NCBI GenBank assembly: GCA_031270525.1
Contig: JAISXN010000197.1
Location: forward strand, 1-6,961
From: Candidatus Symbiothrix sp.
GTDB lineage: Bacteria; Bacteroidota; Bacteroidia; Bacteroidales; Azobacteroidaceae
Reading direction: 5' to 3'
Length of the DNA stretch: 6,961 bases
The notes beneath the pieces were generated by a model, which saw only the letters and a program-made list of their open reading frames with translations, did not search any database and had not been told where the DNA came from. Positions 1-5,512 of this stretch are shown here, one piece after another. Position 1 is the first letter of the stretch. Each line of letters opens with the position of its first letter. The position numbers were made by a program, and so were the translations under genes.

Positions 1-375
1 CTTAAAAGTTCTTTAACATGGTGCAAGGTACGAATTTCCCCCCGGTTTCACAAGAACACGGGGTAAAAAAAATTATGCCTTTTCGTAACCAATTGAAAAT
101 AAATAATATAAAAATTAAAGAACCTCCTTTCCATTCGGGATATGTTATATCGGATAGTGGCCATGCTAAAATATCGTGCCGATGAAATGATGCGAGTGCC
201 ATAAAAAGAGGGATAGACAGTTGTCTTGGAATAAATCCTATTCATCTGATTTGACTGAATATACGTTTGTTTTTTTGATTAACCTGACGGCTATGGTCGG
301 AGACTACACCGAGCGGGGGCAAGTCCTAGCAATGACGAATCGACAATCGGAATTGAAAATCGGCGGAGCCAATTC
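1..375. other. Intergenic region downstream of the atp operon, no confident gene
   Basis: This stretch separates the end of the atp operon from whatever lies off the left edge. No frame gives a protein I recognise. Two overlapping minus-strand open frames (48-245 and 2-202) have no family features. A plus-strand frame is open from 191 to a TAA at 392-394. From an ATG at 293 it would encode 33 residues containing VGDYTERGQ and IGGANSLLPSV. It reads more like protein than random sequence but has no supporting neighbour. A 7-base inverted repeat (GGAATTG at 349-355, CAATTCC at 370-376) sits beside the larger palindrome. A minus-strand promoter-like pair at 23-54 is listed separately. Confidence 0.6.
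23..54 (-). promoter_or_regulatory. Putative Bacteroidetes-type promoter reading off the left edge
   Basis: On the minus strand CTTG (54-51) is followed after exactly 20 bases by TACCTTGC (30-23). The Bacteroidetes primary sigma factor recognises TTTG near -33 and TAnnTTTG near -7 with about this spacing, and TACCTTTGC is a common form of the -7 box. Here one T is missing. The start of transcription would fall near position 15-20, so the gene served would lie left of the window, co-oriented with the atp operon. The match is by eye; no transcription data are available. Confidence 0.4.
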
Positions 376-409
376 CCTTTTGCCGTCGGTTTAAACCGAC
401 GGCAAAAGG
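376..409 (-). terminator. Perfect 34-base palindrome after atpG, likely operon-end stem-loop
   Basis: Bases 376-392 are the exact reverse complement of 393-409, centred on GTTTAAAC. The palindrome begins five bases after the atpG stop codon, where the operon transcript should end. As RNA it would form a stem of about 15 base pairs with a tiny loop and a G/C-rich core (GCCGTCGG). Neither strand has a clear run of T after the stem, so it is not a textbook intrinsic terminator. It may act as a 3'-end processing or stability hairpin, or be a palindromic repeat. Its symmetry would let it act on transcripts from both directions. Confidence 0.55.
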
Positions 410-414
410 CGATC

Positions 415-1290
415 CTACTTCAAAGCCTCCGACCCGCCGATAATATCCAGCAATTCACTCGTAATCGCCTGTTGCCGCTGCTTATTATATTGAAGAGTCA
501 ATTCATCCATCAAATCACCGGCGTTATCGGTTGCGATTTGCATGGCAACGGTACGCGCTGCTTGTTCGGCCGCCGCTGAATCCAGAATGACGGCATATAT
601 TTTTGCCCGCAGTGATTTGGGAAGTAGCGTATCCAACAAAGTTTTACGGTCCGGTTCGACAATATAATCAGTTGCGGACGCCGTTTTATTTTCATTCTTC
701 GGCAAAACAACCGGCAAAAACGATTCGTCTGTCGGAATCTGGATGCCCATGCTTTTGAAATGATTGTAAATCAACGCTACTTTGTCGATCTTTTTCGAGA
801 GGAAATCAGTCACCAAACCGTCGGCGAGGTCTCTTGCTCCTTCGTAATTCGGTTTATCCATCAAGGAAATATAACTTCCTTTTTTTTCAACCGGAATGAT
901 AAATTTTGCAACTGCTTCTTCTATTTTTTTTCCAACCGGATAAACTTCTATTTCGTATTTCAAAGCGTGATACTTTTGTATTGTTTCCCACAACAAACGA
1001 ATGACATTGGAATTAAAAGCCCCGCAAAAACTTGAATTTGAGGAAACGGCAACAATAGCTACCCGCTTCACTTCCCGGTTTTCCGCCAAAGGCGAGGAAA
1101 AATCCACTATATCAGCCGAAAGATACCGGCCGAGAATGTCCATCAATTGTTTCTGGTAGGGCAAAAACTGTTCCACATGGGCTTGCGCCTTCCGCAACTT
1201 GGCGGAAGATACCATTTTCATAGCCGAAGTAATTTTCCGGGTAGAATCGACCGAGGCTATGCGCCCTTTTATTTCTTTTAAAGAAGGCAT
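415..1290 (-). CDS. atpG: F1Fo ATP synthase subunit gamma
   Basis: The gene encodes the 291-residue gamma subunit, the central shaft of F1 that turns inside the alpha3-beta3 ring and couples proton flow through the c ring to ATP synthesis at the inner face of the membrane. The N-terminal helix (residues 1-45, with KEIKGRIASV and KITSAMKMVSSAKLRKAQ) and the C-terminal helix (about 240-288) form the coiled-coil shaft. The C-terminal family signature ITSELLDIIGGSEA is at 276-289. The middle, about residues 75-215, is the globular Rossmann-like part. Length is normal (E. coli 287). The start ATG at 1290 gives the standard MPSLKEIKGRI start and lies 39 bases after the atpA stop, across a heptamer array. 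It ends with TAG at 415-417, just before the palindrome, and is the last gene of the operon. Confidence 0.97.
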   Translation of the reverse strand: MPSLKEIKGRIASVDSTRKITSAMKMVSSAKLRKAQAHVEQFLPYQKQLMDILGRYLSADIVDFSSPLAENREVKRVAIVAVSSNSSFCGAFNSNVIRLLWETIQKYHALKYEIEVYPVGKKIEEAVAKFIIPVEKKGSYISLMDKPNYEGARDLADGLVTDFLSKKIDKVALIYNHFKSMGIQIPTDESFLPVVLPKNENKTASATDYIVEPDRKTLLDTLLPKSLRAKIYAVILDSAAAEQAARTVAMQIATDNAGDLMDELTLQYNKQRQQAITSELLDIIGGSEALK

Positions 1291-1295
1291 AAATA

Positions 1296-1330
1296 ATCAA
1301 TTACGAATTATGAATTACGAATTATCAATT
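1296..1330. repeat. Five tandem AATT heptamers between atpA and atpG
   Basis: Five 7-base units follow each other on the plus strand: ATCAATT, ACGAATT, ATGAATT, ACGAATT, ATCAATT. Each is A-x-x-A-A-T-T, and the variable bases are arranged symmetrically (TC, CG, TG, CG, TC). The array fills nearly the whole atpA-atpG gap. Its last base is the first base of the atpA stop codon on the plus strand, and it ends five bases before the atpG ATG. It therefore forms the ribosome-loading leader of atpG and contains no Shine-Dalgarno sequence. Confidence 0.85.
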
Positions 1331-2910
1331 TATTTGAGCGCTTTTACCACTTCTGCGGCGGTTTGCGTCAATAACTGTTCAACTTCTTCATTGAGAGTGC
1401 CTTGTTTGAGAACATCCAAAACTTCTTTTTGGTATTTCAGTTCCAATACTTTGAGATATTCCTTTTCAAAAAGACCTACTTTTTCGACCGGAAGGTCAAA
1501 CAAAAGACCTTTTGTACCGGTATAAATAAGCGCAATCTGCTTTTCGACCGGATACGGCGAGTACTGCGGCTGAATCAACAAAGCCGAATTTTTCTTTCCT
1601 TTATCCAAAGTCCTTCGGGTAACGATGTCCATATCGCCGCCGAATTTGGAAAATGCCTCCAGTTCGCGGTATTGCGCCTGGTCGGTTTTCAGCGTACCGG
1701 CAATTTTTTTCATCGCCTTAATCTGAGCGTTACCGCCCACGCGGGACACTGAAATCCCCACATTGATTGCGGGGCGGATACCGGCATTAAACAAACCGCT
1801 TTCCAGGAAAATTTGTCCGTCGGTAATCGAAATCACATTGGTTGGGATATATGCCGAAACGTCGCCCGCCTGGGTTTCGATAATCGGCAAAGCCGTCAAT
1901 GAGCCGCCGCCTTTCACTTTATCTTTCAGGACTTCGGGTAAATCGTTCATTTGTGCGGCAATATCGTCGTTGTCGATGATTTTCGCGGCGCGTTCCAACA
2001 ACCGGGAATGTAGATAAAAAATATCTCCGGGATAAGCTTCCCTTCCCGAAGGACGACGAAGAATCAAAGAAACTTCGCGATAAGAAACCGCCTGTTTCGA
2101 CAAATCATCGTAAATCACAAGCGCATGACGTCCGGTATCGCGGAAATATTCGCCGATAGCAGCGCCGGCAAACGGAGCATAAAACCGCAGAGCCGCCGGA
2201 TCGGAAGCTAAAGCGCTGATAATGACCGTATATTCGAGCGCTCCTTTTTCATACAACGTATTCACAATATTTGCGATGGTCGAACCTTTCTGTCCGATAG
2301 CAACATAGATACAATAAACCGGTTTCCCGGCCAGATAATTGTCGCGTTGGTTAAGAATGGTATCAATACCGATTGCTGTTTTTCCGGTCGAGCGGTCGCC
2401 GATAATCAATTCGCGTTGACCGCGTCCGATGGGAATCATCGCGTCAATCGCGATAATACCTGTTTGCAAAGGCTCGCTCACTTTTTGCCGGAAAATGACG
2501 CCGGGCGCTTTGCGTTCCAGGGGCATTTCTATCAATTCGCCGTCGATAGGGCCTTTTCCGTCAATCGGTTGCCCCAGAGGATTGATTACGCGTCCCAAAA
2601 GACCTTCCCCTGTCATGATGGAAGCGATGCGGCCGGTTCGTTTCACGGAGTCGCCTTCCCTCACCAAATCCGTACGTCCCATCAGAACGGCGCCGACATT
2701 GTCTTCTTCCAGATTCATCACTACGGCCATTTCACCGTTTTCAAACTGAAGAAGTTCTCCCGATTCGGCTTTGCTTAAACCGAAAATGCGAACTACTCCG
2801 TCGCTTACCTGAAGCACAACGCCCACTTCCTCAAATTTCACACGGGTATCGACACCTTCGAGTTGCATTTTCAGAACTTCCGAAACTTCACTTGCTTTTA
2901 TATTTGGCAT
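1330..2910 (-). CDS. atpA: F1Fo ATP synthase subunit alpha
   Basis: This 526-residue protein is the non-catalytic nucleotide-binding alpha subunit of F1. Residues about 25-95 form the N-terminal beta barrel ([12 protein letters not shown]). The P-loop GDRSTGKT is at 171-178, and the Walker B strand ends in LVIYDD (264-269). The family signature [14 protein letters not shown] (380-393) includes the arginine finger Arg390, which reaches into the catalytic beta site. The helical C-terminal domain (about 400-526) contains [11 protein letters not shown]. Length fits the family (E. coli 513). One oddity is Ser174 where the P-loop usually reads GDRQTGKT. The start at 2910 gives [14 protein letters not shown], matching Bacteroidales homologues. 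The ATG directly follows an A/T heptamer array and lies 57 bases after vapC rather than directly after atpH, as would be usual. Confidence 0.98.
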   Translation of the reverse strand: MPNIKASEVSEVLKMQLEGVDTRVKFEEVGVVLQVSDGVVRIFGLSKAESGELLQFENGEMAVVMNLEEDNVGAVLMGRTDLVREGDSVKRTGRIASIMTGEGLLGRVINPLGQPIDGKGPIDGELIEMPLERKAPGVIFRQKVSEPLQTGIIAIDAMIPIGRGQRELIIGDRSTGKTAIGIDTILNQRDNYLAGKPVYCIYVAIGQKGSTIANIVNTLYEKGALEYTVIISALASDPAALRFYAPFAGAAIGEYFRDTGRHALVIYDDLSKQAVSYREVSLILRRPSGREAYPGDIFYLHSRLLERAAKIIDNDDIAAQMNDLPEVLKDKVKGGGSLTALPIIETQAGDVSAYIPTNVISITDGQIFLESGLFNAGIRPAINVGISVSRVGGNAQIKAMKKIAGTLKTDQAQYRELEAFSKFGGDMDIVTRRTLDKGKKNSALLIQPQYSPYPVEKQIALIYTGTKGLLFDLPVEKVGLFEKEYLKVLELKYQKEVLDVLKQGTLNEEVEQLLTQTAAEVVKALK

Positions 2911-2938
2911 AATTAAAAATTGAAAATTAAAAATTGAA
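2911..2938. repeat. Four tandem AATT heptamers forming the atpA leader
   Basis: On the plus strand the units are AATTAAA, AATTGAA, AATTAAA, AATTGAA, a perfect doubled 14-base block. The array abuts the atpA start codon without a gap, so the untranslated leader before the ATG is almost pure A/T with no Shine-Dalgarno sequence. It has the same 7-base period and AATT core as the array between atpA and atpG, so the two probably share an origin. Confidence 0.8.
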
Positions 2939-2966
2939 AACGGAGACCCTCGACTTCAAGAATAAA
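2938..2966. repeat. Direct repeat copy 2: relic of atpH after vapC
   Basis: This 29-base stretch matches 3634-3662, inside the 3' part of atpH, at 27 positions in the same orientation. Read on the minus strand in the atpH frame it gives FILEVEGLR, against FILEVEDLR in AtpH. One of the two differences is silent. It begins one base after the vapC stop codon and runs into the heptamer array, so only this fragment of atpH survives here. It marks the downstream border of the toxin-antitoxin insertion. Confidence 0.85.
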
Positions 2967-2995
2967 GTTACCGTTTATTGAATACTAATCGCAAA
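2963..2995 (-). promoter_or_regulatory. Putative internal promoter for atpA-atpG at the end of vapC
   Basis: On the minus strand TTTG (2995-2992) is followed after 21 bases by TAACTTTA (2970-2963). This matches the Bacteroidetes -33 box exactly and the -7 box TAnnTTTG at all but the last defined position. Transcription would start near 2955 and give a leader of about 45 bases before atpA, made of the atpH relic and the heptamer array. The -7 box includes the vapC stop codon. If real, the toxin-antitoxin segment supplies its own promoter to the alpha and gamma genes. The call rests on motif and spacing only. Confidence 0.3.
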
Positions 2996-3390
2996 CCTTG
3001 TTTTTCATACAGTTTGAATTTATTGTCGGATGAAATAAGCGGTATCCTATCGGAAATGGCTTGCGCTATTATCATGTGATCGTTTGGATCTTTATGATCT
3101 CCTGACGGAGTAAATTCGGCGTAAGCCATTACATGCTGTTTTGTAAAAGGTTTTACTTCATAATTCAATCCGTCAATCAGAGTAAACATATCTTTATAAG
3201 ATTTGTACATCCTCGATTTCAATTCACCATCATTATACAGTTTAACCAGCTCGCGCATAGCTATTGAACTGACATAAAAAGTGTTTTCGTAATCTTTCAA
3301 AAGATATAATACTTCCCTTTTTATATTATCTCCCTCTTGTTTATCAAACAGCATGAAGATAACCGTATTTGTATCCAAATAATATCTCAT
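2968..3390 (-). CDS. PIN-domain toxin, VapC type
   Basis: This 140-residue protein is a PIN-domain ribonuclease, the toxin class of VapBC-type systems, which cleave RNA (often tRNA or rRNA) when not held by their antitoxin. All four acidic metal-binding positions of the PIN fold are visible: Asp6 in YYLDTNTV, Glu47 in AMREL, Asp104 in DPNDHMIIAQAI, and Asp122 in LISSDNKF. The active site therefore looks intact. Length is normal for the family. The start at 3390 is fixed by the N-terminal beta strand MRYYLDTN and by the ATGA overlap with the upstream small gene. The gene is unrelated to ATP synthase yet sits between atpH and atpA, co-oriented with both. By eye it is richer in A+T than the neighbouring atp genes, which fits acquisition from elsewhere. 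The RNA target cannot be read from the sequence. Confidence 0.9.
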   Translation of the reverse strand: MRYYLDTNTVIFMLFDKQEGDNIKREVLYLLKDYENTFYVSSIAMRELVKLYNDGELKSRMYKSYKDMFTLIDGLNYEVKPFTKQHVMAYAEFTPSGDHKDPNDHMIIAQAISDRIPLISSDNKFKLYEKQGLRLVFNKR

Positions 3391-3554
3391 CGCAATACAG
3401 CCCGCATATTGACGATTTCTCCTATCCCGTTAGGGTGTTTTTCCCTAAACAAAGTATAAGTTGATTTGGGCTTTTGTTTCATAACATTACTTTGTTTTTT
3501 CGGTTCTCCAACATGGGTTCTTTTTTTTACTTTCGTTTCCATATTATTTTTCAT
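3387..3554 (-). CDS. Small candidate antitoxin partner of the PIN toxin
   Basis: This frame encodes 55 residues. It begins at the ATG immediately after the atpH stop codon (TAA then ATG, no gap) and ends in TGA, overlapping the PIN toxin start as ATGA. The N-terminal half is very basic (METKVKKRTHVGEPKKQ, then MKQKPKS), which could bind DNA or be disordered. The C-terminal part, TLFREKHPNGIGEIVNMRAV, looks more structured and is the likely toxin-binding segment. I do not recognise a named antitoxin family. The assignment rests on size, position, the four-base overlap and the toxin downstream. Both junctions suggest translational coupling, with atpH ribosomes passing to this gene and then to the toxin. 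An in-frame ATG at codon 5 is an alternative start. Confidence 0.7.
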   Translation of the reverse strand: MKNNMETKVKKRTHVGEPKKQSNVMKQKPKSTYTLFREKHPNGIGEIVNMRAVLR

Positions 3555-4115
3555 TTAATTGCTTTCTTTTCTAAAATTTCCATTGGTCAATTCTAATTTC
3601 ATTGTATTCAACTGATTCCTGACGCTTGCGTCCAAACGGAGATCTTCGACTTCAAGAATAAATCCGCCGATGATGTCCGTATCGGTCTTTGCCGCAAAAT
3701 CAACATGCGTTGTTTTGCCGTCGGAAATCAGTTTGACCATTGACTTTTTTTCTTCTTCGGTGGCAGGCGCAACGGTAGTCAATTTAACGAGTACGATGTT
3801 TTTTTCCTTCCGGTAAACCTGGTCATAAACCAAAGCAATGTGTTGCATGTAAGAAGCGCGTCCGTTTTCGATGATTACCCTGAAAATATTCCTGCATGTC
3901 TCGCTAATTGTTTCCCCAATGGCAGCCGTAAGCAGTTTAACCTTTTCTTCGGAGGACACAATGGGGTTTTCCAACACTTTATTCAGTTCGGGCATAGCGG
4001 CAAACTGTCTGGAAAGTGTCTTCATTTCTTCATTTAAACGGGTTTCATCGCTCCGGTCTGCAGCAAATTGGTAAAATGCTTTGGCATAACGGGTCGAAAT
4101 TATTCCTACATTCAT
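3555..4115 (-). CDS. atpH: F1Fo ATP synthase subunit delta
   Basis: The gene encodes the 186-residue delta subunit, which caps the top of F1 and ties it to the b-subunit stalk so that the alpha-beta ring does not turn with the shaft. The N-terminal helical domain spans about residues 1-110 and starts with the typical ISTRYAKAFYQFA. The C-terminal part carries the conserved GGFILEVEDLRLDASVRNQL (150-169). Length is close to E. coli (177). It starts four bases after the atpF stop. Its stop TAA is followed directly by the ATG of the small antitoxin rather than by atpA. A 29-base piece of its 3' part (3634-3662) is repeated beyond vapC, which suggests that the end of this gene took part in the insertion event. 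Confidence 0.96.
   Translation of the reverse strand: MNVGIISTRYAKAFYQFAADRSDETRLNEEMKTLSRQFAAMPELNKVLENPIVSSEEKVKLLTAAIGETISETCRNIFRVIIENGRASYMQHIALVYDQVYRKEKNIVLVKLTTVAPATEEEKKSMVKLISDGKTTHVDFAAKTDTDIIGGFILEVEDLRLDASVRNQLNTMKLELTNGNFRKESN
3634..3662. repeat. Direct repeat copy 1, within atpH
   Basis: This is the partner of 2938-2966, offset by 696 bases, with 27 of 29 bases identical. It encodes AtpH residues 152-160 (FILEVEDLR), part of the conserved C-terminal motif. The functional gene supplies this copy, so it is the parent-like one. Together the two copies bracket the last 79 bases of atpH plus the whole small-antitoxin and PIN-toxin pair. Confidence 0.85.
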
Positions 4116-4119
4116 CGTC

Positions 4120-4614
4120 TTAATTTTTCTGCGCTTCTTCGATCAATTGATTAACCAATTCACGTTGGGCATTTTGATTGTCTAAATTCTTGCGAAGTAT
4201 CTTTTCGGCAATCCCAATCGAAAGTACAGCCATTTGATTACGTAGATCGCGCAAAGCCATTTCTTTTTCTTTTCGAATCGCATTTTTAGCTTCTTCAATC
4301 AACTTTCCGGCTTCAATTCCGGCCTGACCTTTCGCTTCATCAACAACTTTATTCCGTATTTCCTCCGCTTCCCTCAAGATACGTATTTCTTCTTCGCGGG
4401 CATGCTTCAGGATTTTTTCTCCTTCTTGTTGAATCCCGGCAAGACGTTCATTCGCTTGTTTGGCTGCTTCCAATGATTTGTCAATAAAGGCTTTCCGTTC
4501 GTCCACCATCTTTACGATGATCGGAAAACCGAATTTGGCCAGGACGAAGAAAACGGCTCCGAAAGAGACGATCATCCAAAACAATAAACCGAGATCAGGC
4601 GTTAGCAGTGACAT
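4120..4614 (-). CDS. atpF: F1Fo ATP synthase subunit b
   Basis: This 164-residue protein is the peripheral stalk of the ATP synthase, linking subunit a in the membrane to delta on top of F1. A single N-terminal membrane helix spans about residues 8-30 (LGLLFWMIVSFGAVFFVLAK), followed by PIIVKMVDERKAFIDKSL, which starts a long charged helix. Residues about 35-140 are rich in Glu, Lys, Arg and Ala in a pattern expected for the right-handed b-b coiled coil. The end (QMAVLSIGIAEKILRKNLD) is the delta-binding region. Length fits the family (E. coli 156). It lies 10 bases after atpE and 4 bases before atpH, so this stretch keeps the compact ancestral spacing. Confidence 0.97.
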   Translation of the reverse strand: MSLLTPDLGLLFWMIVSFGAVFFVLAKFGFPIIVKMVDERKAFIDKSLEAAKQANERLAGIQQEGEKILKHAREEEIRILREAEEIRNKVVDEAKGQAGIEAGKLIEEAKNAIRKEKEMALRDLRNQMAVLSIGIAEKILRKNLDNQNAQRELVNQLIEEAQKN

Positions 4615-4624
4615 AACCGGTCAA

Positions 4625-4894
<270 letters not shown>

Positions 4895-4908
4895 TTATAA
4901 ATTGTATT

Positions 4909-5223
4909 TCATTTTGCTAAATCCGTTAATCCTTCGGGGCTTCTGCGGCAGTCCCAAACCGTAACTATCACAATTTCATCCGCCGCCGCATCAACATAAT
5001 AAATTATCTTATACCGGTTCTTCACCGATAAGGCGCGAAACGTTTCGCTGCGATTGCCGAGGGATGGTTCGACGGGCGCCATTTGCGGGAAAACGGTGAG
5101 ACGCCTTGATGAATCAATTATCTCGCCAATGATACGATTCGCCGCTTGTTCGCTCTTTTCTTTGTAATAGTCGAAAATTACATCTAAAGACCGATCGGCT
5201 CTTTCTGTCCATCGAGTTTCCAT
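4909..5223 (-). CDS. RelE/ParE-family toxin
   Basis: This 104-residue protein has the layout of the RelE/ParE toxin fold. It opens with METRWTERADRSLDVIFDYY (1-20), then a helix with SEQAANRIIGEII (24-36), the turn SSRRLTVFP (38-46), RALSVKNRYKIIYYV (63-77), and a final strand VIVTVWDCRRSPEGL (85-99). The ParE branch usually acts on DNA gyrase and the RelE branch cuts mRNA on the ribosome. The pattern (RxL, YKIIY, VWDxRRxP) resembles ParE-like members more, but the target is not certain. The start at 5223 gives the standard N-terminus and overlaps the antitoxin gene by 40 bases, typical of coupled translation. The gene sits between atpB and atpE with no relation to ATP synthase. No truncation is visible. 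Confidence 0.88.
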   Translation of the reverse strand: METRWTERADRSLDVIFDYYKEKSEQAANRIIGEIIDSSRRLTVFPQMAPVEPSLGNRSETFRALSVKNRYKIIYYVDAAADEIVIVTVWDCRRSPEGLTDLAK

Positions 5224-5489
5224 TCAGGATGTTTTATAAAAAGTTCCTCTGTCGTACATACACGACCATTTCTGTAATCCGCCATCCCTTGATCCACCGC
5301 AGCCATTCGTTCCTCATAAGTTCTCGGCAAGCCGGGAATAATCTCATCATCGAACTCGGCAAACTCATCAAATTCATCCTCAAAGGAATCTTCAAGAAAA
5401 GAGAGCGTCTCTTTCAATACACTTTCATTTTTGATCGTCAAAACCAAATGACAGATTTTCGTCCTTAATTCTTCACTGCTCATAATCAT
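5184..5489 (-). CDS. Antitoxin of the RelE/ParE pair
   Basis: This 101-residue acidic protein lies just upstream of the RelE/ParE toxin and overlaps it by 40 bases, the usual antitoxin-first order. Residues about 5-34 look helical (EELRTKICHLVLTIKNESVLKETLSFLED). A dense acidic stretch at 34-50 (FEDEFDEFAEFDDEI) follows. The C-terminal half, with YEERMAAVDQGMADYRNGRV and TEELFIKHPEW, resembles antitoxins that accompany ParE toxins in Bacteroidetes and is the likely toxin-wrapping part. I see no clear ribbon-helix-helix or helix-turn-helix, so self-repression is not evident. The start could be either ATG at 5489 or 5483 (MIMSSEE). It follows atpB by 23 A/T-rich bases, with no promoter of its own that I can identify, so it is probably transcribed with the atp genes. 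Confidence 0.8.
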   Translation of the reverse strand: MIMSSEELRTKICHLVLTIKNESVLKETLSFLEDSFEDEFDEFAEFDDEIIPGLPRTYEERMAAVDQGMADYRNGRVCTTEELFIKHPEWKLDGQKEPIGL

Positions 5490-5512
5490 ATATATTATTT
5501 ATTTTGTTTGTC

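Noticed and set aside
40..63. Hairpin CCCCG ... CGGGG as a terminator
   Set aside because: The stem is short, the loop is long, and no T-run follows on either strand; it also overlaps the promoter candidate.
2..245. Two overlapping minus-strand open frames (65 and 66 codons)
   Set aside because: They overlap each other in different frames, show no family features, and the promoter-like site at 23-54 lies inside them and points past them. I see no reason to call either a gene.
285..375. Possible group I intron 3' end or tRNA-like RNA on the plus strand (GGAGACTACACC and GGGGGCAAGTCC)
   Set aside because: The short motifs resemble intron core pieces, but I could not pair them into the core helices, and no intron 5' part, exon or tRNA fold is present.
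2347..2778. Plus-strand open frames opposite atpA, for example 143 codons at 2347-2778
   Set aside because: They are antisense shadows of a highly conserved gene with no features of their own.
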